A stretch of DNA of 64,000 bases from JAIBJN01 sp963839745 (lineage in GTDB: Bacteria > Actinomycetota > Thermoleophilia > Gaiellales > Gaiellaceae): NCBI GenBank assembly GCA_963839745.1, contig CAWIWC010000001.1, positions 124,001 to 188,000 on the forward strand, in the 5' to 3' direction. The notes beneath the pieces are model-generated. The model saw only the letters and a list, made by a program, of their open reading frames with translations. It was not told where the DNA came from and made no database searches. A program made the translations under genes and the position numbers. Position 1 is the stretch's first letter; each line of letters starts with the position of its first letter. Below are positions 1 to 8,739 of the stretch, piece by piece.

Positions 1-734
1 GAGTCGGTGGGCTCGCCGACGACGACGCTCTGGTCGGCGTCGAGCAGCACGGCGGTCTCGTCGCGGGGAGAGTCCTCCAGCTCCTTGACCATCAGCTGCC
101 CCCGCTTGGCCGTGGACGGCCAGTGGACGCGCCGCAGCGACTCGCCCTGCTCGTACTCGCGCACGCTGTGGAGGTCGAAGCCGGTCGGCCGGCGCATGAG
201 CAGGCGCCGCCCCTCGGGCGTGCGCGCGCCGGACTCGGAGAAGAGCCGGTCGAGGTCGACGAGCCGCGGATAGACGAGGATCGAAGCCCCGGTCGGCAGC
301 TGGACCGCCACCCGCTCGAGGCCGAAGGGGTCCTCGATCACGATCTCGGCCTCCTCGACGGGGTAGCGGCCGCGCGGGACGCGCCTCAAGGTGTAGCGCC
401 CGCGAAGCCGGCCGTGGCGGCGCACGAGCGGTGTCTCGCGCTCGCCCAGGCGCGCGATGCGCTCGCGGAGCACCAGCGCCCCGGACGGGACGACCCCGTC
501 CTCGTCGAGCTCCACCGAAACGGTCACGTCGTCGCCGGCGAGCCGCTCGCCCTTGCCGAGCTTGCGCCGCAGCTCCATCGGTCGCCGGAGGTATCGGACC
601 CAGAGCGCAGCGGCCGCGACGGCGAGGACGAGGCCGAGGGCGATCGGGTAGAGCGCCTCCGAGCCGAAGGCCCACGCCGCGAGGTAGATCCCGCCTCCGA
701 GGGCGAGGATCCAGCGGCCGCGGTCAGTCAGCAC
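1..734 (-). CDS. DUF58 domain protein (partial, runs off the window)
   Basis: The frame is open from a GTG at 734 to the window edge, about 244 residues, with the C-terminus missing. Residues 8-45 hold two hydrophobic stretches. The motif S-V-R-E-Y-E-x-G-E/D-x-x-R-x-V-H-W-P-S-T-A-K near residue 190-215 is the DUF58 signature. DUF58 proteins are membrane-anchored, vWA-like partners of MoxR ATPases, usually with transglutaminase-like proteins. Here it lies 14 bp after moxR on the same strand, the classical pairing. Its cellular role is unproven. The start is chosen because no ATG fits and this GTG sits directly after the moxR stop. Confidence 0.85.
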   Translation of the reverse strand, partial: MLTDRGRWILALGGGIYLAAWAFGSEALYPIALGLVLAVAAAALWVRYLRRPMELRRKLGKGERLAGDDVTVSVELDEDGVVPSGALVLRERIARLGERETPLVRRHGRLRGRYTLRRVPRGRYPVEEAEIVIEDPFGLERVAVQLPTGASILVYPRLVDLDRLFSESGARTPEGRRLLMRRPTGFDLHSVREYEQGESLRRVHWPSTAKRGQLMVKELEDSPRDETAVLLDADQSVVVGEPTD

Positions 735-748
735 GTCCGGGTCGCCGC

Positions 749-1723
749 CTAGACGGGAACCGGCGTGCGCTCGATTACGTCGCGGACGATGTCCTCTGCG
801 TCCATCCCGCCCGAGCGGGCCTCAGGCGAGAGGATCAGCCTGTGCGCGAGCACGGTCGGGGCCACGGCCTTGACGTCGTCGGGCTCCACGAAGTCGCGGG
901 CCGCGACGAGCGCCCGGGCCTTCGCCACGCGCAGGAGCGCGAGGCCGGCGCGTGGGCTGGCGCCCAGGAAGAGGCGGTTGTCCGTGCGGGTGTGGCGCAG
1001 GACGGCGACGACGTAGCGGTTGAGGCTCTCCTCCACGAAGACGCTCCGCGTGTGCTCGATCGCGCCGAGCACCTCCTGGTCGGTCGCGACGGACTCGAGG
1101 GCGTCGAGCGGTGTCTCCGCCGCGTTCTCCGAGAGCATGCGCGCCTCTTCGGCGTGCGGCGGGTAACCGATCGCGATCCGCATCGTGAAGCGGTCGAGCT
1201 CGGCCTCCGGGAGCGGGTACGTCCCCTCGTACTCGATCGGGTTCTGTGTCGCCATGACCATGAACGGCGGCGGGAGCTGGTAGGAGACGCCGTCGATCGT
1301 GACCTGGAGCTCCTGCATGCACTCGAGCAGGGCCGCCTGCGTCTTGGGCGACGCGCGGTTGATCTCGTCGACGAGCAGGATGTTGGCGAACACGGGCCCG
1401 GGCCGGAACTCGAACTCGTTCGAGCGCTGGTTGAAGATGTTGACGCCGGTGATGTCCGACGGGAGCAGGTCGGGTGTGAACTGGAGGCGCGAGAACGAGC
1501 ATTCGACCGAGCGCGCGAGCGACTTGGCGAGCGTCGTCTTCCCAACACCCGGGAAGTCCTCGATGATCAGGTGGCCCTCGGAGAGAAGGCAGAGGACGGC
1601 GAACTCGAGCGTCTCGTCCGGCGCGTGGATCACCTTCCGGAGGTTGGCGATGATCCTCTGGGCCAGTGACGCCGCGCTGGACGTCTCCACACCCTGCTTC
1701 GCTTCGACCGCCTGGTCGTCCAT
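749..1723 (-). CDS. moxR: MoxR family AAA+ ATPase
   Basis: This 324-residue single-domain AAA+ ATPase has Walker A GVGKTT at residues 59-64 and Walker B LLVDE at 116-120 followed by INRASPKTQAALLECM, typical of MoxR. The ATQNPIE sensor-1 motif follows near residue 155-162. MoxR ATPases act as chaperone-like factors, often helping metal-cofactor or surface proteins mature together with vWA/DUF58 partners. The DUF58 gene lies immediately downstream. Its ATG directly abuts the coaBC stop (TAGATG), so the two are probably co-transcribed. Family length is normal and the frame is intact. Confidence 0.95.
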   Translation of the reverse strand: MDDQAVEAKQGVETSSAASLAQRIIANLRKVIHAPDETLEFAVLCLLSEGHLIIEDFPGVGKTTLAKSLARSVECSFSRLQFTPDLLPSDITGVNIFNQRSNEFEFRPGPVFANILLVDEINRASPKTQAALLECMQELQVTIDGVSYQLPPPFMVMATQNPIEYEGTYPLPEAELDRFTMRIAIGYPPHAEEARMLSENAAETPLDALESVATDQEVLGAIEHTRSVFVEESLNRYVVAVLRHTRTDNRLFLGASPRAGLALLRVAKARALVAARDFVEPDDVKAVAPTVLAHRLILSPEARSGGMDAEDIVRDVIERTPVPV

Positions 1724-2881
1724 CTAATCCCCTCCCAGCAGGGTCTCGATCTCGTCGAGGATAGCCACAGCGCATTCCTCCTTGCTTCGCCTGCTCACCG
1801 TCCGCTCACCGTCGTGCGTGAGCAGGACCAGCTCGTTCCAGTCCGACTCGAACCCGATGTCAGAACGAGATACGTCGTTGTAGACGAAGAGGTTCCCTCG
1901 CTTGTTTGTCAACTTTGTGCGCGCTCGCTCAAGGCCGGCTTCGCCTTCGTCCGCCGCGAAGCCGACGAGCACCTGTCCGTTGCGGCGGTGCTGACCCAGC
2001 TCCGCGAGCACGTCCTGAGTCGGCTCGAGCTCGATCGTCCACCTGTCGGTGTCCTTCGGTCTCTTGGCGCCGAGCGGATCGCTCGGCCGGTAGTCGGCGA
2101 CCGCGGCGGCCATCACGACGACGTCCGCGTCGGCCCGTTCGAGGACCTCGCGGGCGAGGTCCGCGGCCGTGGGCGCCTGGACGACCTCGACACCCTCCGG
2201 CGGCGGCACCGAGAGGTTGGTTGCGACGAGCGTCACGTCGGCGCCGCGCCTGTGAGCCTCGCGCGCGAGCGCGACGCCCATCTTCCCCGAGGAGCGATTG
2301 CCCACGAAGCGGACCGAGTCGACCGGCTCGCGGGTTCCGCCCGCGCTGACGAGCAGCCGCTTGTCGCGCAGCGGCCCCGCGGCGCCCAGGAGCTCCAGGC
2401 AACGGGCGAAGATCGCCTCCGGCTCGGCCATCCGGCCGGGCCCGTGCTCTCCCTCGGCGAGCTCGCCCTCCTCAGGCCCGATCGTCTCTACGCCCCGCTC
2501 CCGCAGGAGCGCGACGTTCGCCTGCGTGGCCGGGTGCTCCCACATGCGGACGTTCATCGCGGGCGCGACGAGCAGCGGTCCGCGGACGGCGAGCGCGGCC
2601 TGGGTGAGGACGTTGTCGGCGAGGCCGTGCGCCAGCTTGGCGAGCGTGTTCGCCGAGAGCGGCGCGATGACCATGAGGTCGGCGTCCGTCAGGTGCGGGT
2701 AGAGGTCGCGGGCCGCCTCGCGGCGGGCCAGTGCCTCAAAGGTGTGCGCGGTGACGAAACGCTCGGCGTCCGGCGTGAGGAGCGGCGTGACCTCGTGGCC
2801 GTCGGTGACGAGCAGACGCAGGAGCTCGCATGCCTTGTAGGCGGCGATACCGCCGGTCACACCGAGGAGAACCCGAGCCAC
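1724..2881 (-). CDS. coaBC: Bifunctional phosphopantothenoylcysteine decarboxylase / phosphopantothenate-cysteine ligase
   Basis: CoaBC makes 4'-phosphopantetheine for coenzyme A from 4'-phosphopantothenate and cysteine. The N-terminal flavoprotein half shows GGIAAYK at residues 10-16 and PAMN at 107-110. The C-terminal ligase half begins near residue 175 with SAGGTREPVDSVRFVGNRSSG. The decarboxylase loop that is A-C-G-D-x-G-x-G-R-M in E. coli reads A-E-G-E-H-G-P-G-R-M here (about residues 142-151), so the Cys is replaced by Glu. I recall similar variation in other actinobacteria. The position after rpoZ matches the actinobacterial order gmk-rpoZ-coaBC. Confidence 0.95.
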   Translation of the reverse strand: MARVLLGVTGGIAAYKACELLRLLVTDGHEVTPLLTPDAERFVTAHTFEALARREAARDLYPHLTDADLMVIAPLSANTLAKLAHGLADNVLTQAALAVRGPLLVAPAMNVRMWEHPATQANVALLRERGVETIGPEEGELAEGEHGPGRMAEPEAIFARCLELLGAAGPLRDKRLLVSAGGTREPVDSVRFVGNRSSGKMGVALAREAHRRGADVTLVATNLSVPPPEGVEVVQAPTAADLAREVLERADADVVVMAAAVADYRPSDPLGAKRPKDTDRWTIELEPTQDVLAELGQHRRNGQVLVGFAADEGEAGLERARTKLTNKRGNLFVYNDVSRSDIGFESDWNELVLLTHDGERTVSRRSKEECAVAILDEIETLLGGD

Positions 2882-2902
2882 GTGGCCCCCTCGCCCGAGG
2901 CG

Positions 2903-3133
2903 CTACGAGTACGCGACCGTGATCTTGCCCTCGGCGATCTCCTCGAGGGCCATGGTCAGGTAGTTCTTCGAGCGGGACTCGACCAGCGGCGGGGCGAAGT
3001 CGTCGAACGTGCCCTCACCGAGCTGATGGTGATAGTTGTTGATCTGCCTCGCCCGTTTGGCGGCGGCGATGACGAGCGCGTAGCGCGAGCCGTCGGCGGC
3101 ATCGAGGAGATCGTCTATGCGTGGGGACATCAT
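2903..3133 (-). CDS. rpoZ: DNA-directed RNA polymerase omega subunit
   Basis: This 76-residue protein promotes assembly and stability of core RNA polymerase. It shows the omega pattern: PRIDDLLD at the N-terminus, SRYALVIAAAKRARQIN at about residues 16-32, and a C-terminal stretch LTMALEEIAEGKI. The start overlaps the gmk stop in an ATGA arrangement. A second ATG follows immediately, so the start may be one codon later. The order gmk-rpoZ-coaBC is conserved across actinobacteria, which supports the call despite the short length. Confidence 0.95.
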   Translation of the reverse strand: MMSPRIDDLLDAADGSRYALVIAAAKRARQINNYHHQLGEGTFDDFAPPLVESRSKNYLTMALEEIAEGKITVAYS

Positions 3134-3726
3134 GGAGCGGAAAGCTTACCTGCAGGACTCGGGTTGCCGGTGAGCGCGGCGTCGATGAGCTCTCCAAGCT
3201 CGGTCACGGCCCGCTCGACGTCGTCGTTGGTGACCACGTAGTCGAAGTCGTCGGCCTCCTCCGCCTGGCGTTTGGCGAGGGCGAGGCGCTCGCCGATCTC
3301 GCCCGCACTCTCGGTATCCCGCTCGCGCAGCCGACGCTCGAGCTCGCCGAAGCTCGGGGCCTGGACGAAGATCGTCACAGCGTCGGGCGCCGTCGCCTGA
3401 ACCTCCTTGGCGCCCTGCGTCTCGAGCTCGAGGATCGGGCTCCGGCCCTCGGCGGCGATGCGTTCCACCTCGTCCTTGAGCGTCCCGTACCGCTGTCCGG
3501 AGACGTACGTGACGTGCTCGAGGAAGTTCCCGGCCTCCACCCGGCGCTGGAATTCGTCCTCGGCGAGGAAGACATACTCGCGGCCGTCGACCTCCCCGGG
3601 GCGGCGCTCGCGCGTGGTCGCGGAGACGGCGACGGCCAGGTCGGGGCGGCGGCCGACGAGGGCCCGGATCAACGTGCCCTTGCCGGCGCCGGAAGGCCCG
3701 GTGACGACGAAGAGCCTGGGCCGCAC
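3130..3726 (-). CDS. gmk: Guanylate kinase
   Basis: Gmk phosphorylates GMP to GDP. The P-loop GPSGAGKGT comes about ten residues after the chosen start, followed by SATTRERRPGEVDGREY (GMP-binding region) and LELETQGAKEV. I start it at the GTG at 3726, which lies 2 bp after the mihF stop and places the P-loop at the usual distance from the N-terminus. A longer frame to 3810 exists but overlaps mihF and adds a low-complexity Arg/Pro/Ala leader. The resulting 198 residues is the standard size. The stop overlaps the rpoZ start by four bases. Confidence 0.95.
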   Translation of the reverse strand: MRPRLFVVTGPSGAGKGTLIRALVGRRPDLAVAVSATTRERRPGEVDGREYVFLAEDEFQRRVEAGNFLEHVTYVSGQRYGTLKDEVERIAAEGRSPILELETQGAKEVQATAPDAVTIFVQAPSFGELERRLRERDTESAGEIGERLALAKRQAEEADDFDYVVTNDDVERAVTELGELIDAALTGNPSPAGKLSAP

Positions 3727-3728
3727 GG

Positions 3729-4058
3729 CTAGCGGCGCAGCAGCGCCACCAGCTCCGCGCGCTGGCGGTCGGAGAGGCCGCCCACGGTCTTCGACTGGCT
3801 GATCCGGCACTGGTTCAGGAAGCGGGCGGCCTTCACGCGCCCGAACTTCGGGACTGCCATGAGGATGTCGAAGACCTTTGCGGTCTCCACGTAGGCGGGC
3901 GGGTTACGCAGGATCGTCTCGATCTGCGCCGACCCAGCCTTGAGATCCTTCTTGAGCTTGGCCCGCTTGACGCGGATCTCATTCGCCCGGCGGAGCGCCT
4001 CCATCCGCTGATCCAGGGAGCGGAGGGGTGCCTGGACCTGCGTCTTGGTGCCTTGCAT
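3729..4058 (-). CDS. mihF: Actinobacterial integration host factor MihF
   Basis: This 109-residue, strongly basic protein matches mycobacterial/streptomycete IHF, a nucleoid-associated protein with a helix-two-turn-helix fold unrelated to the E. coli IHF heterodimer. Recognisable blocks are RRANEIRVKRAKLKKDLK near residues 24-41 and a C-terminal VPKFGRVKAARFLNQCRIS block (about 69-87) that forms the DNA-contacting H2TH. It sits directly before gmk, as in Mycobacterium. It likely shapes the chromosome and supports site-specific recombination. Frame and length are normal. Confidence 0.93.
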   Translation of the reverse strand: MQGTKTQVQAPLRSLDQRMEALRRANEIRVKRAKLKKDLKAGSAQIETILRNPPAYVETAKVFDILMAVPKFGRVKAARFLNQCRISQSKTVGGLSDRQRAELVALLRR

Positions 4059-4082
4059 GGCGCGGCATTCTAACAGCGCCTT

Positions 4083-4976
4083 TCAGACCTTCAACCCGAC
4101 CCGTCCGGTCCGTTTCGAAAGCGCGTCGGCAGAACTGGCAACACCGGCGGCGGCAATGCCGTGGGCTGCGGCAGGGTCGGCCAAGCCACGGGCGGCCGCT
4201 TCCGCCTCGAGCTCGGAGCGGATCCGAGCGGGCGCGCCGGGGTCGGCGAAGAGCACGGTTCCGAGGGCGACGGCGGAGGCGCCGACCGCGATCAACTCGA
4301 GCGCGTGGGCGCCCGTCTCGACCCCTCCCATGCCGACGATCGGGAGGCCCGTCGCCCGGTAGCAGGCGTGCACGGCGGCGAGCGCGACGGGCCGCAAAGC
4401 CGGGCCCGAGAGCCCTCCGGTGACGGTCGCGAGCCGCGGCTGAAGGGTCCGCGGGTCGAGCGCCAGGCCGCGGATCGTGTTCACGAGCGAGAGGCCGTCG
4501 GCGCCGGCCTCCGCCGCGGCCAGGGCGACCGCCGGGATGTCCGGGAGGGCCGGGGAGAGCTTGGCGTAGAGGGGCTTCGAGGTCGACGTGCGGGCCGCGG
4601 CGACGATCGCCGTCGCCTCGTCCTCGGGCTCGGCGACGTTCGGGCAGGAGAGGTTCAGCTCGAGGACGGCCGCGTCGGTGGCGTCGAGCCGGGCGCACAG
4701 GTCGCCGTACTCGCCCGCCGAGAATCCGCCGACCGAGACCCAGACCGGTGGCCCGAGCTCGAGGAGCCGCGGGAGGACGTCGTCGAGGAACCTGTCGATG
4801 CCGGGGTTCGCGAGCCCGATCGAGTTCAGCATCCCCGCCTCGGTCTCGGCGATACGCTCGGGCGCGTTGCCTTCCCGCGGCAGCGGGGTGACCGTCTTCG
4901 TCACGAAGGCGTCGAGCTGCCGGGCGACGTCCGGCGCGGTCAGCGCGTCGAGGCAGCCGGAGGCGTTGAGGATCAT
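4083..4976 (-). CDS. pyrD: Dihydroorotate dehydrogenase, catalytic subunit (class 1B)
   Basis: PyrD oxidises dihydroorotate to orotate using FMN. The 297-residue protein has NLSCPN at residues 108-113, with Cys111 in the position of the class 1 catalytic cysteine, then KLSPALPDI, SLVNTIRG and a C-terminal GMGGVETG / AVGASAVALGT phosphate-binding region. Class 1B is inferred from the neighbouring pyrK, the iron-sulfur/FAD subunit that passes electrons to NAD. The ATG at 4976 overlaps the pyrK stop (ATGA). Pyrimidine operons of Mycobacterium have pyrF at about this position; here it is pyrD, and no pyrF is in the window. Confidence 0.95.
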   Translation of the reverse strand: MILNASGCLDALTAPDVARQLDAFVTKTVTPLPREGNAPERIAETEAGMLNSIGLANPGIDRFLDDVLPRLLELGPPVWVSVGGFSAGEYGDLCARLDATDAAVLELNLSCPNVAEPEDEATAIVAAARTSTSKPLYAKLSPALPDIPAVALAAAEAGADGLSLVNTIRGLALDPRTLQPRLATVTGGLSGPALRPVALAAVHACYRATGLPIVGMGGVETGAHALELIAVGASAVALGTVLFADPGAPARIRSELEAEAAARGLADPAAAHGIAAAGVASSADALSKRTGRVGLKV

Positions 4977-5674
4977 GCGACGGCCCTTTCGGCCACGGCC
5001 GGGGTCTGACCCCTGACGTGTCCGCCGAGGACAGGGCCCTCGACGCAGAGGCGTGCGAGCCGCCCGTCGATCTCCACGACGCAGCCGTAGCAGGCGCCGT
5101 ACCCGCAGGCCATCGGCGCCTCCCAGGCGAGCTGGGCCTCCGGCGCGACCCGGCGGACGGCCTCGAGCATCGGCTCGGGCCCGCAGGCGAGGACGTCGAA
5201 GCCGGGCTCGAGGCGCTCGGTGACGTAGGTCGGCTCGAGCACGATCTCGGCGTTCGGGACGAGCGCAGCGGCCTCGGCGTGGAGGGCGCTGCGGAAGCCG
5301 AGAATCGCCGGCGGGCCGCCGAGCTGCTCCGAGAGGTACGGGAACGGGGCGACGCCGATGCCGCCGCCCACGAGGAGCGGACGTTCGACGTCGAGGCGGA
5401 ATCCGTTGCCGAGCGGGCCGAGCACGTCGACCTCCTCCCCGCGTTCGAGCTCTGCCAGCGCGCGGGTGCCCGGGCCGATCGGGTCGACGAGGAACCCGAG
5501 CTCGCCGGGCGGGGCGAGGCACAGGCTCATGGGCCGCGGAAGCAGGGTCGCGCGCGTGCGGAGCATGAAGAACTGCCCCGGGACGCCCGGGTCGACGTCA
5601 CCCGCGGCGCAGCCGACGAGCGCGTAGGGGCCGACCGGCTCCACGCCGGCGACGCTAAGCCGGGCGGGCGACAC
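4973..5674 (-). CDS. pyrK: Dihydroorotate dehydrogenase electron transfer subunit
   Basis: PyrK carries FAD and a 2Fe-2S cluster and links PyrD to NAD. RPMS at residues 47-50 is the FAD-binding motif and LVGGGIGVAP at 101-110 the NAD-binding motif. Cys190, Cys195, Cys198 and Cys210 have the spacing of the PyrK iron-sulfur ligands. The 233-residue length is slightly short of the Bacillus homologue. Residues 219-225 (HVRGQTP) are encoded by a short palindromic element inserted at the 3' end of the gene (5001-5038). The gene overlaps carB by about 20 bp and pyrD by 4 bp. Confidence 0.93.
   Translation of the reverse strand: MSPARLSVAGVEPVGPYALVGCAAGDVDPGVPGQFFMLRTRATLLPRPMSLCLAPPGELGFLVDPIGPGTRALAELERGEEVDVLGPLGNGFRLDVERPLLVGGGIGVAPFPYLSEQLGGPPAILGFRSALHAEAAALVPNAEIVLEPTYVTERLEPGFDVLACGPEPMLEAVRRVAPEAQLAWEAPMACGYGACYGCVVEIDGRLARLCVEGPVLGGHVRGQTPAVAERAVA
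5001..5038 (-). repeat. Palindromic insertion element, copy in pyrK
   Basis: Two small hairpins: GGGGTC-T-GACCCC (5001-5013) and TGTCC-gccga-GGACA (5019-5033). The reverse complement aligns closely with 26376-26416. It encodes HVRGQTP in the PyrK tail. Confidence 0.75.
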
Positions 5675-8600
5675 GTTCCTGGAGGGAGAGGGTCTCGCCG
5701 CGGGTCGCGCGTGCGATGGCCTCGACGGCCGCCGCAGCGCCCGCGATCGTCGTCACGCAGGGCACGCGGGCGAGGAGCGCGGCCTCGCGGATGAGGTAGC
5801 CGTCGGAGCGGGCACCGCGCCCGTCGGGCGTGTTGACCACGAGCTCGACGCGCTGGCGGCGGATCAGGTCGACCACCGTGGGCCCGTCCCCCGGCTCGGT
5901 GACCTTGCGGATGCCGTCCACCTTCAGCCCGGCGGCCGCGAGCGCCCACGCGGTCCCGCCGGTCGCGCAGAGCGCGAAGCCCAGCGCGGCCAGGCCCCGC
6001 CCCAGCTCCACGGCGGCGGGCTTGTCCTCGTCGCGGACGGAGAGGAACGCCGTGCCCCCGGTCGGGAGCGGCCTCCCGGCGGCGCGCTCGGCCTTGGCGA
6101 ACGCGGTCGGGAAGTCGGCCGCGGTGGCCATGACCTCCCCCGTCGAGCGCATCTCGGGCCCGAGCACCGCGTCCGCGCCCGGGAAGCGGGCGAAGGGGAA
6201 CACGGACGCCTTCACGGAGACATGGCCAGGGGTCTGGCACCCGGGACCCGTCCAGGACGGACAGGGGCGCGCCCGCGACGAGCTTGCACGCGGCCTCGAC
6301 GAGGTTGACTCCCAGGGCCTTGGACGCGAACGGGATCGTCCGCGAGGCGCGCGGGTTGGCCTCGAGCACGAAGAGCCGGCCCTCGTGGAGCGCGAGCTGG
6401 ACGTTGATCACGCCGACGACGCCGAGCGCGGGCGCGAGCCCGCGGACGACGTCGATGCATTCGGCGAGGACGTCCTCTGGGAGCCCGACCGGCGGGAGCG
6501 CGCACGAGGAGTCGCCCGAGTGCACGCCGGCCTCCTCGACGTGCTCCATCAGCGCAGCGACCCAGGTGCCCTCTCCGTCGCAGAGCGCGTCCACGTCGAT
6601 CTCGATCGCGCCCTCGAGGAAGCGGTCGACGAGCACGCGCCCGCAGCCCTCGGCCGCGCCCGCCACGTCCTCGGGCTCGTAACAGACGCGCATGCGCCGG
6701 CCGCCGAGCACGTACGACGGCCGCACGAGCACCGGGTAGCCGATCTCCTCGGCGACGCCGACCGCGCTCGCGGGGTCGTGGGCGACGCCCCAGGGCGGGA
6801 CGGCCACGTCGAGCCGGTCGCAGAGCTCCGCGAAGCGCTCGCGGTCCTCGGCGAGGTCGACCGCGTCCTGCGGCGTCCCGAGGATCCGGTGGCCGGCCTC
6901 CTCCAGGGCGCGCGCGAGCTTGAGCGGCGTCTGGCCGCCGAACTGGATCACGACGCCCTCGGGCCGTTCGCGGTCGCAAATCTCGAGCACCTCCTCGGCC
7001 CGCAGCGGCTCGAAGTAGAGCCGGTCGGAGGTGTCGTAGTCGGTGGAGACGGTCTCCGGGTTGCAGTTGACCATCACCGTCTCGTAGCCGAGCTCGCGGA
7101 ACGTGCGCGCCGCGTGGACGCAGCAGTAGTCGAACTCGATCCCCTGGCCGATGCGGTTCGGCCCGGACCCGAGGATGACCACGCGCGGCTTCTCGCCGGC
7201 CGGCCGCGCCTCGTCCTCCTCGCCCCAGGTGGAGTAGAGGTAATTCGAGGCCGCCTCGACCTCGGCCGCGCAGGAGTCGACCCGCCGGTACGACGGCCGC
7301 ACGCCCCACGACCGCCGCGCGCGACGAACCTCGTCCTCGCTTGTGTTCCACTCGGCCGCCAGATCGGCGTCCGACCAGCCCAGCCGTTTGAGGCTCAGCC
7401 AGTCTTCGGCGACCAGGTCGGAGCTTGTGCGCATGGAACTCAAGGCGCTCGTGGCGCGCTCGAGCTCGGCCCTGAACCACGGGTGGAGGCCATCCGGGAG
7501 GTCGGAGAGCGTCGCCCACGGCGTGGCGGCGCCGGCGTCGAGCTCTCGCGAGCGCATCGCCTTCAGGAAGGCCTCGGTGAACGTGCGACCGATCCCCATC
7601 GCCTCGCCGACGGACTTCATCTGCGTGCCCAGCGCCTCGTCGGCGCCGGGGAACTTCTCGAACGCGAAGCGCGGGAACTTGACGACGACGTAGTCGAGCG
7701 TCGGCTCGAAGCTCGCCGGCGTCGTGCGCGTGAGGTCGTTCGGGATCTCGTCGAGCGTGTAGCCGACCGCGAGCTTGGCGGCCACCTTGGCGATCGGATA
7801 CCCGGTTGCCTTGCTGGCCAGCGCCGACGAGCGCGAGACACGCGGGTTCATCTCGATCACGCGAAGCTCGCCGGTGCCGCGCTCGCGCGCGAACTGGATG
7901 TTGGATCCGCCGGTCTCGACGCCGACCGCGCGGATGACCGTCGCCGCGGCGTCGCGCAGCTCCTGGAAGGCCTCGTCGGGCAGCGTCATCTGCGGCGCGA
8001 CCGTGACGGAGTCGCCCGTGTGCACGCCCATGGGGTCGAGGTTCTCGATCGAGCAGACGACCACGACGTTGTCCCGCGCGTCGCGCATGAGCTCGAGCTC
8101 GAACTCGTCCCAGCCGATCAGCGACTCCTCCACGAGCACCTGGCCCACCGGGCTCTCCGCCAGCCCGCGCTCCAGCAGCCGCGCGAGGTCCTCGGGCGTC
8201 CGGGCGATGCCGCCGCCGTGGCCGCCGAGGGTGAACGCCGGGCGCAGGATGAGCGGGAAGGAGAGGTCGGCCGGCAGCTGGTCGGGCGAGGTGACGACGA
8301 CGGACTCGGGCACGCGCAGGCCGACGGCCTCCATCGTCTCGCGGAAGAGCCCGCGGTCCTCGGCGCGGCAGATCGCGTCGAAGCCGGCGCCGATCAGCTC
8401 GACGCCGAGCTCGTCGAGGACGCCGTCCTCGGCCAGCCGGCGGGCGAGATTGAGCGCCGTCTGGCCGCCGAGCGTCGGCAGGAGCGCGTCCGGCCGCTCG
8501 CGCTCGAGCACGCCGGTCACGCCCTCGACGTCCAGCGGCTCCAGGTAGGTGCGGTCGGCGAAGCCCGGGTCGGTCATGATCGTGGCCGGGTTCGAGTTGA

Positions 8601-8739
8601 CGACGATCGTGCGGTAGCCCTCGTCGCGGAGGACCTTGAGCGCCTGGCTCCCGGAGTAGTCGAACTCGCACGCCTGCCCGATGACGATGGGGCCGGCGCC
8701 GATCACGCAGATGGACTCGAGGTCAGGCCGCCTGGGCAT
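5655..8739 (-). CDS. carB: Carbamoyl-phosphate synthase large subunit (one-base frameshift near the 3' end)
   Basis: CarB makes carbamoyl phosphate from bicarbonate, ammonia and two ATP. The start MPRRPDLESICVIGAGP is canonical and overlaps the carA stop by 17 bp. Two ATP-grasp halves are clear; the second begins near residue 575 at KPRVVILGSGPNRIGQG. The frame holds for about 835 codons, then breaks near 6225-6240. The C-terminal part resumes one base off as HVSVKASVFPFARFPGAD and runs through the MGS-like allosteric domain to 5655. Total length is a multiple of three plus one, so one base is extra. The break lies in a palindromic insert encoding VLDGSRVPDP. Sequencing error or mutation cannot be told apart here. 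Confidence 0.92.
6223..6275 (-). repeat. Palindromic insertion element, variant copy in carB
   Basis: Two hairpins: GCCAG-gggt-CTGGC and CCGTCC-a-GGACGG, with flanks GGGGTCTG and GGACAGGGG shared with the other two copies. The carB frameshift lies inside it. Confidence 0.65.
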
